From Ochotona curzoniae (lineage: Eukaryota > Chordata > Mammalia > Lagomorpha > Ochotonidae), in the NCBI RefSeq assembly GCF_017591425.1, contig NW_024466512.1, forward strand, positions 13,643,001 to 13,707,000: a stretch of 64,000 nt of DNA, written 5' to 3'. Positions 32,901 through 43,831 of the stretch are shown here, in pieces; within the stretch, counting starts at the first letter, position 1; every line of letters begins with the position of its first letter. A program made the position numbers and the translations under genes. The notes under the pieces were generated by a model. That model was given only the letters and a program-made list of their open reading frames with translations. It searched no databases and had not been told where the DNA came from.

Positions 32901-35900
32901 TCTGCTAGGCCCTTGGAATGTTGTGAGAAGTCCTAGGCTCGTTTTCCTGTGCCACATTGTCCGGGAGGGCAAAACCAGACTTCAAGGAAGTTCAGAACTC
33001 TTAACAAAAGTAGAATGACTGTATCTGTTTCCTCCCTCCCCTCAATTCTTTTTTTTAATTCTTGGTTTTAAAATAAACAAGTCTGGCTTCTACTTTATAT
33101 TTACTACCTTCCTGGGACCAAATTCTTTTTGAAAAATTTCCCCATGGCTTGCTTATAATTGAGAATCAGTCAGAATAAACTAAGATCTTACAACATCAAA
33201 ACCTATGCAGGAAGAAACAGTTATATCCAGGGGAAAAGTGAGAAATATACCCTGATACATTCAGGTGATTGAGTGCTCTAAGTTGACCGAAATAAATCAG
33301 TGTTACTTGTCATAAATACATAGATCATAGATTTCAGGCTAATTAGGTATAGAGAAAAAGACAATAACAGCAAAGCCCCCTGAAGTGCAGGTTCAATGCA
33401 TTATATTGACGCGTTATTTATGCTCTGAAAGTCTTGTTCTGAAGATAATACTAAAAACATGAATTTTTACTAAGATCCTATTCAGATTGGATTGTGTTGG
33501 TGTAATCATTTAGAGACAATAATGATACAGTCACATGGGCCATGGACTGTCTATGTGATTTTACCCTGTCACATCAGCCACCTCACAGTCAAAAGAGTAA
33601 ACTTTCTCTATCATTTAATTTCCAGATGAAAATAATTCTCAGAAACAAAACTTCTATTGAGTCATGGATTGAAGAGAAGGTAAATTTTAATCATTGTTTC
33701 CTCAGTATTGAAGTACTAGCTAACTAGCATCCTTGGTGAAGTTGTCTGTGTGATGTGTAAGAGGGAATACGGGAGACGCTTGCTGGATCCCTGCTTTAAC
33801 CTCGTCCCAGACAACTTCTCACACGCCCTGAGCTGCTGGGTGCATGTGGCCAAGTGTCGGCCCTTTTCTGAGATCAGAGGAGAGGTAGCCCGTTCAAAAA
33901 GCGCTTTCCTCCTACCCAGTGCCGCCAGATGTTTCTTCATGCTTTAGATATTAGATGAAGCTTACTACATTTAGCCTGCCTCTGAACTCGCATCTCCCAT
34001 ACACATGTCGCACTGTCCGCCATGATTGTAGTGCCAAAGACAATCTCTCTACCTGACTGCAGTCTACTCAGAGTCTCACTGTGGCTTTATTATAGGGCTC
34101 CAAACCCCAACACCTGCAGGGACCAAGCAGGCAGCCTGAAGAAAGCCAGCTTGCATGTGAAAGACATGCCGATTGTTGCCAAGGAGGGAACAGTCGCCTA
34201 GTATTGTAAATTCCTTTGATTTTTTTTTTCCATGTTAGGAATCTAGATATCTGTGTGGTCTCCTCTTAGTTTTTAAATGTTAATAAGCAATTCAAATAAA
34301 AAAACCTTATGAGCTAAATAAAATATATATAGATAATACACAATGTTTAGACACCTGCAGCCCGTGGACACCTCTGTTTTACAGCAGCAGTTCTCTGACT
34401 TTTACCTACTATATGGTAGTAGTATTGTAATGAAAAATAATTACTTTTCAAATTAAGAAATAAAGCAATGGCACTGTTTCATACTTTTACAAATCTCTTT
34501 AGTATCTGACCTAGCAGAAGACAGTTGAATTTTCACGTCTACTCCTGCATTCAGTCTTTTGAGCTACGTGGCTTTGATTGGAGTTACAAAGAAAACTCGG
34601 CCTCACAGAGGAGTAGCTGGGAAAGAGTGGAGGATTTTTGTAGGACTTTGAGATGATGGTGGATAGTCTTTAACTCTACGCTAAAACTTCACAAGATATT
34701 TCTTATCAGTAAGCCTTTTACACTGTTTTATCTGAAAACCTGTCTTGTTCTGTGAATTGATCTTTTATCAAGACTTACTTTTTTCTAAAACATTGTTTAT
34801 GTGCAAAACAATGATTTGCTGCTGAAACATGCAGACTTTGCCAACGTTTATACTTTTCACTTTGCAATATCCAAAAATCTCACCTAGTCCATATCATTAT
34901 CACTGTCAATTTTATGAGAAAAACATCTTTAAATATTGAAAAGCTGTCAAGTTTTCTAATTTTCTAATTTTAACTCAAAGGCCCTAATTTTTTTCCACCA
35001 ACAGTTTTTCCCTTGAAGGGAGAATCTTACTGTATTCATTTTTGGGGAAATACTTGTTAAATGCTGAAGTCTCAATAATCTTAATTTCTTTATTTTATCA
35101 CTCATTCTTCCATGCATAAATAGTATTATATGAAGAGGGGGAAAACAAAAAACCTGGCTTTAGCCATATAACCTTTGCTAACTCATGACTCAGGGAGGGG
35201 TTTTCTGAAGAAACTCACTCTACTTGGGCCTGCTTTCTGTCTACTTCTCATTTTGTCACACAGAATATTAAGAGTATCTACCTGAGAATTGAGATTTAAT
35301 AAAAATAATCATTTTTACTGCTTCATCCAGGACATTTTTTGATGGAGTTGTTTTTTAAACTGTAACTCTGCTGCTAAGGTGCCAGCAACTTTACCCACCA
35401 TCGCAAATTTCAACACAGTGAAAGGCAAGTAGCATCTTAGTATTATTTGAGAACACTGTGACCTTTTTGGACCACAAGAAGCGGTCTTGGAGACCCGCAG
35501 GGATCTACAAAACATAGTTTGATAATCCTAGATTGACAGGTTTAAGTCCAAGTTGCTCAGCTTATATATAGGGAGACTTCCTGTAACTTCCTGGGTCTGC
35601 ATGCCCCACCCCCAGCCTCTCCCACACCTGGTGCCTGTTGTGTCTTGTTGTTTGGCTGCTTTGTATATTGTTTTCGCTGCCTGGAACACTCCTCTCTCTC
35701 TTTTGCCTGATTTCTTGGCCGTCAGGACTGAAGGTTACATGTCATTTTGACCCTGGAAGCTGCTCTGACTCTGAGCTTGGCTGAGGGCTCCATTTCCTGT
35801 CATGTATTGTTGATAGGATGCTGGGTTTCCTGGATGTTCCTCCTGGGCAGACTTCTTGGTCAGTTTAGAACAAATATGCTCTTCTTCCTGCCCAGTTTTT

Positions 35901-38900
35901 CTTTGTGTGTAGCCTTGGTCTCTATCCAAAGTAATTATTGCAACAAGCTTTTCCGTAAAATACTGAATCTTGGTAAGGATTTCTAGTAAATGTAATGAAT
36001 ACTATTGACATTAGATTAAGCTTTTTCTTTTGCTAGTGACCAAGGTTCTTCAGAAAGTGCCAGACTAAATCTGGAAGTTACTTTAAAACTGGCCCTTTCT
36101 TATTGAGTGGAAAATTAAAATAAGTGACCATACGAAATGTGTAGAAATTACTATACACTAATATGCAACAAATTTTAACAGGGTTTATGCCCTTGTTGAA
36201 ATAATGTGTCTTTGTGCCACTAGGTGTCAGCAGAACAACAAGAAATCCAAAGTCAGTTTATGTTCAGGCTAACAAGTTAAATTCCTGGAATATGTGATTT
36301 ATACAACCCAAATGAAAAATATATAAAATGGATGTGTGTAGATATATGTATGTATGCATATGTATATGTGTGTATGTATGATGTATGGAACATGAAAGAT
36401 TTCCTGTATATATGTGCTATTTATTTATTTTTAAATTTACTGGAGAGGCAGGAAGAAAGAGTGAATCCACTGATTTCCTCTCCCATTGCCCACAACTAGA
36501 GTGGGCCAGGTCAAAACCAGCACCCAGGTCTCTTACGATGGTGGCAAGAAGCCCAGCTACCTGAGCCATCCCCTGCTGCCTCCCAAGGGTGCACATCAGC
36601 ATGAAGATAGAATTAGCAGTGGAGATGGGGCTTGAAGCCAGTAAGTCTGATAAGGGATGCAGGGGACCCAAGAGCTATTTTAACTATTAGGCCAAAGGTG
36701 TCCCCTTTCCTGTTGGTTTAATTCTTGAGAAATGTCTTTCCTAAAATAGTGACTCCCCTGCTAAAGCTTTTGTGGCCATTCCCACAGGTGACACTGGCAC
36801 AGGTGTGGTGACTGGATTGTGTTGTGGCACATCCTGCACAACTTTCCATTCTCAGTAAACACTGCCTTGCTCCCGAATCTGCTTACACTGTCCCTGCTGC
36901 ACACATGGGCTCTTTGGTGCTGCTAATTCTAATTAACCTTTTGGAATATTCATTCCTAAAAGACTCTTTCATTTATTTTCTGGGCATCATAGACAAGGTT
37001 GGTGTGCTGTGATAAGTTCTTCCTATATTTTGGTAAAGTTTTCTATCCTGTCTGCACACACTAATAATCATGTTTTTATGGATGACACAAATTTGAAGAA
37101 TAAATGTTCATTACTAAAAGCCATATAAAAAGAGGCATTTGTCTTTGTTACCTACAGGCAAAAGATCGAATTCAGTATTATCAGCTAGATGAAGATTTTG
37201 TTTTTCCGTATGATTTGGGAGATAAATGGAAGAACTTCAAGCAGGTGTTTACGTGGACTGGGTTTCCTGAAGGAGATGGGCTCGAGTGGCCCGTACGGAG
37301 AGGCTGTCACCCCTATAGCCTAACGGTGAGCATTTCTGTTCCAGCATCTCCTCCTCTTTGCCTCCCCATCTTGCGCTTACTTCCTTTGAACTCCAGTGAC
37401 ATTTTATAGGGAGATAAATCCTAAGAATGTTTCTTAGAGTATCAAGTGAATTCAAGGTAATAATCCTGAAGTGCACCTTGTGTCATGTTTTCCTGTATTG
37501 AAATCTCTTCTTAGCACCAAAGCTATGACTTAAAGTCCTAATTCTTTAACTTAGCTTTATTAAATCTGGCCTAACGGAACTGTCATAGTTACAGTGTTAC
37601 ATGAACTCCTTGTATATTCCTGCCACCCAACTTTATCCACACTCTTCTCGATCCCCTGTGACCTGTCTATCTGGATATAAGAGCAGTGCCCACCCCATCT
37701 CCTCCCTAAAGTCTAACCAACCTACTCTACACTCTTCTGGACTTGACCTTGCTCATGTACAACTGTGTGGTAGCTCATAGTCTCAGTTTCTAATCTCATT
37801 CCTGTACCTGAACCTGACATCTTTGAGCCAATGTCAAGATTCTGAGACAGAGACTGTATGCTGTATTTCTCCTACTATGTCTAATATTGTGCTATTGAGA
37901 AGTTTCCAGCTGCGTGAAAAGTGAGTTGTAATGATTGTTTTTAGTCAGAACACTTTGTTGGTCAGTGTTAGCGATTTGTTTGCTCTGGCACAGAAGGATC
38001 AGTGACTCCCAGACTCTGTCCCTTAGACATTAGCTTGAACACTTGGAGACAGAAGGCCCATCTCCCTGGTTCCTGGGCCCAGGGAGTACTCTTGGAATAG
38101 GCAGATATGAAGAAATTGAGAAGGAAAGAGTGAAAAGAAAATCACTTCTCAGCCCCTAAAAGGGTTATGGCCTTTAAGTTGTCAGCAACTGTGACATGGT
38201 GGAAAGCTGGGAGTTATTTGTATCACTCTGAGAGTAGGGAGGATAAAATGTTTTCAACACTGAGACACGAGACTTAATTGTTGCTTTTATGTCTTCCAAA
38301 CAGATAGAACAATTGAAACAAAAAGCAGATAAGAGAGTCAGAAGCGTAAGTAATTTTTCTATAATACTGATTTGTTGGCTATCGGGCTGTATACCTCTGA
38401 GTAGTTATTTAAACTTTTAATTAGTTTTTAATAGGTTCAGTGTGGTTTGTAGATACAATTCTAAGAACCAAATAATCTCTTTCTCCCTCACTCCCTCCCT
38501 TCCCATCTCCCTCATACCTTCCTTGAAGGATTTTTCAAAATTTGTTTGAATAAAAACAGATTAATGGCTTTTATTAAATAATAGTCCTTAGGATATTTGT
38601 TGAAATTTTATATGATTCACTTCTGTTTTTATTTAAATGATTGAGACTAGGTTTGGAGGGAATTTTGTCAGTTTAAATTGCTAACAAAGAAAAATAATTA
38701 TCCCCAATATAGCTCATTGAGATTAAATGCATTCTTTTTATTACATTATTGGATATGTTGGCCAGTAACCACATTTTGATTATTTAAGTATAAATTAATT
38801 AAAATTAACAAGAAATTCAGTTCCTCATCTGCACTGGTCACTTTTGTAAGTACTCAGTCACTGTATGTGCTGCCCCATTGACTACCAGAGACAGAGAACT

Positions 38901-40867
38901 TAAAGGACATGTCCAGCAGTGCAGAAAGTCCTCTCACATAGTGTTGGTCAAGAATTTAATTCTTGGGCCCAGTGCAATAGCCTAGTGGCTAAATCCTCCC
39001 CTTGCATGTACCAGGATCCGTGGGTATGCCGGTTTGTGTCCAAATGTTCCACTTCCCATCCAGCTCCCTGCTTGTGGCCCAGGAAAGCAGCAGATGATGG
39101 GCCAAAGCCTTTGAACCTGCACCCATGTGGGAAACCTGCAGGAAGTTCCTGGCTCCTGACTTCAGATCAGCCTAGCCCTGGCCTTTGCAGCCACTTGGGG
39201 AGTGAACCAGCAGAGAGAAGATCTTTCTCTGTCAATCTGCCTTTCCCAAAAAAGTAAATCTTTAAAAAAAACAATCATTCTTGGTACTTCGGTAGTTAAA
39301 ATGAGGGACTGGGGCCAGCATTGTGGTGCAGTGATGTAAGCGGCCGCTTGAGATGCCAGCATCGTGTATCAGAGTGCTCGTTTGTGTCCTGGCTACTCAT
39401 TTCCAGTCCACCTTCCTGTGAGTACACCTAGGAAAGCAATAGGAAGATGGTGCAGAACTCTGTTCCCTGCCTCCCCCGCGGAAGACCAGGATGAAGATCC
39501 TGACTCCTGGCTTTGGCCTGCCCCACATTTGGCTGTTGCAGCCACTTGGAAAGTAAACTACCAGAGGAAAGATGGCTGTTTCTTTCTCCCCTCTCTGCTG
39601 CTAGCTGTTGCTTTGGCTTTCAAATAAATGCATTAAAAAAAAAAAAGAAGATGGAAGAAGAAAGTCCTGAGGGATGGGAGAACCTGGGACTTGGAAGCAT
39701 CACTTAGCTCTCGGGAGAGAGGTTGGAGGATGGATGGGAAACTGGGAGGGAAGACTGGTCACACTTTTGAAAATTTAAATTCAAACTTCAAAGAAAGCTC
39801 GTATGTGTAAAGATGCAATTTGCCCTTTTGCTCCCTGATGGTAGGTTCGCTACAGAGTAATAGATGACTATAGTGGTGCCTGCTGTCCCCTGAATAAAGG
39901 AATCAAAACGTTCTTCACAAGCCCCTGCACGGAAGAGCCTCGGATACAGCTCCGAAAGGGGGAGTTCATCTTGGCCACAAGAGGTTTACGGTGAGAGAGA
40001 AGTACTGCACTTCTGCTTTAATGTTGAATAGACATCTAGCCTTCAAAAATTAATTGTAACATTTTTAAATATTTCAGATACTGGTTATATGGAGACAAAA
40101 TTCTTGATGATGCCATTGTGGAAGGTATGGAAATGAGAGGGTATGTTTAAAGCAGTAATCCCAAATTTTATAGGAATAAGTTCTACAGGTAATCACGTTA
40201 CAGATCCATGAAGGGAACTAGAGAGCATGCCAGCAAGAGTGAGCATCATTTATTAGGCAGGCTAACACTTAGCTCCCGTCCACCCGTGTGGCAGGCATTT
40301 GTGTAAGTGCTTCATTCATGCTCCTGAGCTCAGCACACTTCTGTACCTACTCAAAGCTGGGTACAAGGACACACCTAAAAGCTTACAGAAGGTGGCATTA
40401 AAAGGTAAATTTATTTTAGTGCGATGAGATTTTGAAATCCATTATATAGTTCCTGGAACACAGAGTGGGAGAGTATATACCAAAACACTTTTCATGATCG
40501 TACACAAATGAAACTTCCCTGTCCGCAGCTAGGAACTGTCTTAAGCCACATTTCAGAGAATAGGATTTGGTAAATAATTTGTTTTCTAGCTTATTTGGAA
40601 AACATAAAGACCTGTTTTCCCCTGCCCTTCCAGCTGTGGTTATAACAGATAGTAAAAGGGAAAAACAGTATCATGAGAACTTAGTTTGGCGTCACGGGGC
40701 GTATTGCTCTCCATGCTGTTCCTGAAGTGCATCGCCCCATCATAGTTTCATCTTCTTCCTCAGGTGTCTCAAGAATCAGAGGCTGGTTCCCAAGAAACTG
40801 TGTGGAGAAGTGTCCCTGTGATGCAGAGGCCAATCCCGCCCCGGAGGGCGAGAAGAAAACCAGATAG
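26716..40867 (+). CDS. ZDHHC6: ZDHHC6, ER palmitoyltransferase (complete)
   Basis: Protein S-acyltransferase of the ER membrane that transfers palmitate from palmitoyl-CoA to cysteines. Known clients include calnexin and the IP3 receptor, with SELENOK as partner. Ten coding exons (26716-26982, 28467-28558, 30015-30174, 31776-31937, 33626-33679, 37158-37325, 38304-38345, 39845-39990, 40078-40124, 40764-40867) give 1242 bases and 413 residues, the human length as remembered. Two N-terminal membrane segments (about 24-80) precede the cysteine-rich DHHC domain, with Cys/His zinc ligands at about 100-135 and KMDHHCPW placing the catalytic Cys at 129. Two more hydrophobic segments lie at about 142-168 and 194-227. 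The C-terminal SH3-like domain keeps Cys328, Cys329 and Cys343, which in the family are palmitoylated by ZDHHC16. The last four residues KKTR fit a KKxx ER-retrieval signal. All splice sites are GT-AG and there are no frame breaks. Confidence 0.98.
27465..27610 (+). repeat. MER5-type hAT element remnant
   Basis: GGAATGCAGGTGTGCAGACC, AAATCAGAATCTTCAG and AAAATTTGAGAAACACAATG follow the layout of MER5-like MITEs. Confidence 0.6.
28467..28558 (+). CDS. ZDHHC6: ZDHHC6 exon with first half of the DHHC cysteine-rich domain
   Basis: Acceptor TTACTAAG, donor ACAG|GTAACT, phase 2 out. It encodes residues 90-119 with the zinc-binding pattern [19 protein letters not shown]. Confidence 0.96.
29604..29948 (-). 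repeat. Young lagomorph SINE with target-site duplication
   Basis: Direct repeats GAGCAGAGTTCTT at 29591-29603 and 29949-29961. It lies just upstream of the ZDHHC6 active-site exon, ending about 65 bases from its acceptor. Confidence 0.95.
30015..30174 (+). CDS. ZDHHC6: ZDHHC6 exon with the DHHC active site
   Basis: Acceptor CTTGTCAG, donor CGG|GTAAGT. It completes Arg120 and adds [20 protein letters not shown], the catalytic loop with Cys129, followed by the third membrane segment ([19 protein letters not shown]). Confidence 0.97.
30267..30600 (+). repeat. Lagomorph tRNA-derived SINE
   Basis: GTGGCTAAATACTTGCCTTG head, long-form body, CTGCCTTTCCAATAAAAAT tail. Possible GGTCACAG/GTTCACAC target repeats. 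Confidence 0.85.
30825..31100 (-). repeat. Old lagomorph SINE
   Basis: AGAGATCTTTCATCTGTTGG and GCAGGAAGCTGGATTCGAAG are the recognisable pieces. Confidence 0.65.
31125..31425 (-). repeat. Lagomorph SINE, older subfamily
   Basis: Poly(T), AAGATTCATTTATTTATTTT, GGTTCACTCCTCAAATGGC and the head end AGGGATGCCAGCATCACAGG. Confidence 0.75.
31776..31937 (+). CDS. ZDHHC6: ZDHHC6 exon with the fourth membrane segment
   Basis: Acceptor TTTGCAG, donor CAG|GTAAGT; 54 codons in phase 0, residues 174-227. It carries the cytosolic loop [19 protein letters not shown] and the fourth transmembrane helix rich in Ala, Leu and Gly. Confidence 0.96.
32528..32785 (-). repeat. Old lagomorph SINE, internally deleted
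   Basis: Poly(T) followed by a much-shortened body with GCACTTGGGCCATCATTTGT and AACATGGGATGCCAGTGTGC. Confidence 0.65.
32786..35639. other. ZDHHC6 intronic sequence around the 18-codon exon
   Basis: Apart from the exon at 33626-33679 and a possible old MIR/L2-like stretch near 32860-32940, I recognise no element here. Confidence 0.5.
33626..33679 (+). CDS. ZDHHC6: ZDHHC6 18-codon exon
   Basis: Residues 228-245 ([18 protein letters not shown]), phase 0 both sides. NKTSIESW is the TTxE-like motif region that follows the last membrane helix in DHHC enzymes. Acceptor TTTCCAG, donor AAG|GTAAAT. Confidence 0.95.
35640..35800 (-). repeat. L2 remnant
   Basis: GCTGCCTGGAACACTCCTCT and the following CTTGGCCGTCAGGACTGAAG resemble the complement of the L2 3' end. 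Confidence 0.55.
36330..36412. repeat. TATG/TG-rich simple repeat
   Basis: Imperfect alternating purine-pyrimidine tract (GTATGTATGCATATGTATAT). Likely polymorphic. Confidence 0.8.
36413..36705 (-). repeat. Old lagomorph SINE
   Basis: TTATTTATTTTTAAATTTAC, GAGCCATCCCCTGCTGCCTC and GGGATGCAGGGGACCC are the recognisable parts. Confidence 0.6.
37158..37325 (+). CDS. ZDHHC6: ZDHHC6 exon, linker before the SH3-like domain
   Basis: 56 codons, residues 246-301, starting [19 protein letters not shown] and ending CHPYSLT. Acceptor CCTACAG, donor ACG|GTGAGC. Nothing is broken. It differs from human at scattered positions, as expected for an ortholog. Confidence 0.96.
38304..38345 (+). CDS. ZDHHC6: ZDHHC6 14-codon exon
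   Basis: Residues 302-315 ([14 protein letters not shown]), phase 0 both sides, acceptor CCAAACAG, donor AGC|GTAAGT. A short basic helix leading into the SH3-like domain. Confidence 0.95.
38410..38560 (-). repeat. Possible L1 3'UTR fragment
   Basis: CTCCCTCACTCCCTCCCTTC resembles the complement of the G-rich 3'UTR seen in the plus-strand L1 of this window. Weak. Confidence 0.35.
38966..39273 (+). repeat. Lagomorph tRNA-derived SINE
   Basis: GGGCCCAGTGCAATAGCCTA head, CTCCCTGCTTGTGGCCCAGG body and a short A tail. Confidence 0.85.
39311..39648 (+). repeat. Old lagomorph SINE of another subfamily
   Basis: GGGGCCAGCATTGTGGTGCA head, GATCCTGACTCCTGGCTTTG body, TTGGCTTTCAAATAAATGC tail. Confidence 0.8.
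39845..39990 (+). CDS. ZDHHC6: ZDHHC6 exon with SH3-like domain and regulatory cysteines
   Basis: Acceptor GATGGTAG, donor TACG|GTGAGA, phase 2 out. It encodes residues 316-363 including [11 protein letters not shown] (Cys328, Cys329) and TSPCTEEP (Cys343), the three palmitoylation sites described for the family. Confidence 0.96.
40078..40124 (+). CDS. ZDHHC6: ZDHHC6 47-base exon
   Basis: It completes Arg364 and adds [15 protein letters not shown], the core strand of the SH3-like fold. Acceptor ATTTCAG, donor GAAG|GTATGG. Confidence 0.95.
40240..40390 (+). repeat. MIR remnant
   Basis: CAGGCATTTGTGTAAGTGCT, TTCATGCTCC and TGAGCTCAGCACA follow the MIR layout. Confidence 0.5.
40764..40867 (+). 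CDS. ZDHHC6: ZDHHC6 last coding exon
   Basis: Acceptor TTCCTCAG. It completes Gly380 and runs to TAG at 40865-40867, ending APEGEKKTR. The dilysine at -4/-3 is kept; human, as remembered, ends KKNR. Confidence 0.96.
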
Positions 40868-41375
40868 CCTCCATCTACTGGAGTGAAGTTATTCTTTCAG
40901 GCCGCTTTATTACTTGAAAATTGTACATAATTACTCAACAATTATGCAATGAGCCTACCGTGGTGAGGGTTTTCTTTTCCTCAAAGGTGCCCTAGTATCA
41001 TGATTAAATATTTTTGTTACCATTTTGAAATGGAGAAGCCATTCTGCATATGCCTTTTAGAATCCTACTCCTTGTCACCACCTCTTCTTCCCCCAAAAGG
41101 GGGAAAAACATGTCACCAAGTCAGTCACATCCGCATTTTCTCGAGGATTTTGATGCACTGCACACGCTGGAGCTCGCCTGCCACTGGGGCTCCCTGTTGG
41201 CCAGGAGCACCTGCAGGTGACACTGCTATTTCCCCTCTGAGGAGATACTTCTTAAACAATAGTCTAGATGCTGTAGATCTTAATCTGTCAGATTCAATAT
41301 AAGCTCAGATTTTGTTACTTGTCTTTTAATAATGCAGATTTTGCCAAATCAAATAAAGATTAATGGACAGTCTGT
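40868..41375 (+). terminator. ZDHHC6: ZDHHC6 3'UTR with poly(A) signal
   Basis: About 500 bases of non-coding sequence follow the stop. A canonical AATAAA lies at 41352-41357, followed about 20 bases later by TGTAAAAG and a T-rich stretch. Cleavage is inferred near 41375. Confidence 0.75.
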
Positions 41376-41902
41376 AAAAGCTATATATATGTCTTTACTC
41401 AAAGCATTTCTTTGGTTGGTAAAAGATCTATATTAGTTCCGTAAGTGGAAATTGTTCTGTATCCTGTAAAAAAAAAAATAGTGACATCTTAAATAATGAG
41501 TCTTAACTAATGACATCAAACTGCTTATATACACATGAGTCTATCAAAAAGCCTGTGTAAGTGGTCGATTCAAACTGGTACTCCTGAACGCTTCAGATCA
41601 GGCTTAAATGTATAATAGAGTTGCAAAAGGAAAGAGAAAGCCTGTTTTCCTAAATTTGAGTAACTTAATGTGGTCTTTGTTAATTCGTCCAAGGTATAGT
41701 TGTTGAAGCTTTGCAGGCTAGGCTGGTAACAGTTACAGATATAACAAGGGCACTGGCAGTGAAGGAAACAGGACTCTGTCCCGGTTCCCGACAGGAGAGG
41801 GAGAAGGCAGACAGACAAATGGAGTCATCGATTAGGAGGGAAGAAAGTAGCCTTTGAGCTGTCTGCCTCTGCAGTCACCCGCATTTTTAAGAAAAGGCAA
41901 CA

Positions 41903-42139
41903 GCAGTCCAGCGGCTCCACTTCCCATCCAGCTCCCTGCTTGTGGCCTGGGAGGGCAGTCGAGGATGGCCCAAGGCTTTGGAACCCTGCGCCCATGTGGG
42001 AGATCCAGAGCAGGCTCCTGGCTTCGGATTGGCCCAGCACCAGCCGTTGCAGCTGCGTGGGGAGTGAACCATTGGATGGAAGATCTTTCTGTCCTCCTCT
42101 GTGCATCTGCCTTTCCAATAAATAAATGTTAAAAAAGAA
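41903..42139 (+). repeat. 5'-truncated SINE with target-site duplication
   Basis: Direct repeats AAGAAAAGGCAACA at 41889-41902 and 42140-42153 bracket a copy that lacks the first 90 or so bases, including the tRNA-like promoter boxes. Confidence 0.9.
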
Positions 42140-42539
42140 AAGAAAAGGCAACAACAACAATGCTAACAGGTTGCAAGGTGCTGTTGTGTTTGGGGATCAG
42201 GAAGGCATCTGTGAGGGGTCAGCTGGAAGGAGGGAGGCAGGAATGGGAGGGGTCCAGAGATGCTGAGATAAGAGTGAGGGCTCTGCAGTGAATGCCTCAT
42301 TCCCTTTTGTTTCAGATCCTCAAGAATAGACATTTCTTGAGCTTTTCTGGGCTGAGTCTAGAAAAACAGACCAAGATCACCCTCCTTAACTCCAGGTAGA
42401 GGCCGGGAAGGGTACAACAAGGATGAGAAAAGCGGAAAGGATATGGATGATGCCCTGTCGGAGTCATGGTTTGTTGGAATTTGTCCAGTTATTCACAGCT
42501 CTGGGGTAAGGCTTGGTCCTCTCAACTTCCTTTACCTTA

Positions 42540-42715
42540 GTAGTTATCAAATCTGCTTCATTGGAATCATCTGGGATTTTTTTTTAAACAATTCTGATGC
42601 CTAGGCAGAACCCTAACCATTTTAATCAGAATCCCTGGACAGTACCCAGGCACAGATATCTTTTTAAACTTCCTACGTAATGCTAGTGTACAGCCTAGTT
42701 GGAGGACCATTAGTT
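42540..42715 (+). repeat. MER5A-type hAT MITE
   Basis: CTTCATTGGAATCATCTGGG, TTTAATCAGAATCCCTGG and CAGCCTAGTTGGAGGACCAT match the MER5A order. Confidence 0.75.
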
Positions 42716-42779
42716 TACTTGATTTTTTAAGTAACCGTTTAAGACTGATTCTCTTCTTTGTCCACAAGACAACAAATAC

Positions 42780-43690
42780 CACAATGTAGTATCTGCAATA
42801 GTTTATTTTAAAGAGTTTACATTTACAAGTAGAAGCAACCTGTGTTATCTAGGAGTAAAGTACGGTAGGAACTGTAGTCCAGGTGGCAAAGGTCGGTTGG
42901 TTCCTTCACAGAAGATAAGCCTGGTGTGTGCACCTCAGGTCTGTCCACAGATCTTTAGTCCCAGCACAGCAGGTTTGTATTCAGTGCTTGCTTCATTTAC
43001 TGGAAAAGTTCACTGGACAGTAATTTTCAGCTCCTTCCCACACAGCTTCCAGCTCAGCAGCAAACTGTAGGGAATAGATCGGGTCACCAGCTGTTACTGT
43101 GGATCACACTGTAAGAACATTGTTTTTGGACAACTTGTCATAGGCCCCATTTTTAATATTTGCAAGTCAGGGGTCTAGCTAGAGAATTTAGGAAATGTTC
43201 ACGATGGCTAAACTTTTCTCTCTGTATAGAGACTTCAGTGAACACAGAAGGAATTCGCCTCACAGTAATAGATATATGAGTTAAAATTCACTCAAAATAG
43301 TGGTTTTGTAAAATAGCTATATGACAAGAATTACACACAGCTTTTTAGGACTTAAGAATCTCTTAATTTGAACATTGGAATACCAAAATAAGTGCTGTTG
43401 TGTGGTCGCAAGTTAGGTTACTGTAAAGTAACATGGAAGAAGTCATATTGATAAAAATTATCCTACAGCCTTACTCTTAACAGCATTTAAAATGGGAAGG
43501 ACATGTTTATTTATTTTACACCTATTTCTGCACAGAAATTCTATTTTGTAATATTGAGAAAATCATGTTTATAATAGATAGGAGAAAGACAAAGTAAATG
43601 CAGGAATCATTTTTAATAGCTATTCTCACAAGACAGCACGAGTGGATGGGCAGGCCACATCAAGCCCCTTCCACCTGCGTGTACCTTAAC
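42780..43690 (-). terminator. ACSL5: ACSL5 3'UTR with poly(A) signal
   Basis: The non-coding tail follows the stop at 43691. A minus-strand AATAAA (plus-strand 42802-42807) is the best candidate end signal; another AATAAA-like run near 43505 may be used earlier. The exact end is inferred. Confidence 0.6.
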
Positions 43691-43831
43691 CTACTCCTGG
43701 ATATTCTCATACAGACTGTCGATTTGCTTCCGAAAGTATTTGGAAAGCTCTCCACGCTTGGCTTTTAATGTTGGTGTCAAGAGCCCATTTTCAATGGAAA
43801 ATGGCTCTGGATGAACGAAGATTTTTTTGAC
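43691..43831 (-). CDS. ACSL5: ACSL5 last coding exon, residues 638-683
   Basis: 46 codons and TAG. It encodes [20 protein letters not shown], then [16 protein letters not shown] and the end IQE. It contains the C-terminal catalytic-lysine motif of the adenylate-forming family. Acceptor TTTCCAG. Confidence 0.97.
   Translation of the reverse strand, partial: VKKIFVHPEPFSIENGLLTPTLKAKRGELSKYFRKQIDSLYENIQE

Larger units (their letters stand above)
41376..42780. other. Tail-to-tail spacer between ZDHHC6 and ACSL5
   Basis: About 1.4 kb between the inferred 3' ends of the converging genes. It holds one 5'-truncated SINE and one MER5-type element, both listed separately. No coding or RNA gene is visible in the remainder. 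Confidence 0.7.
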
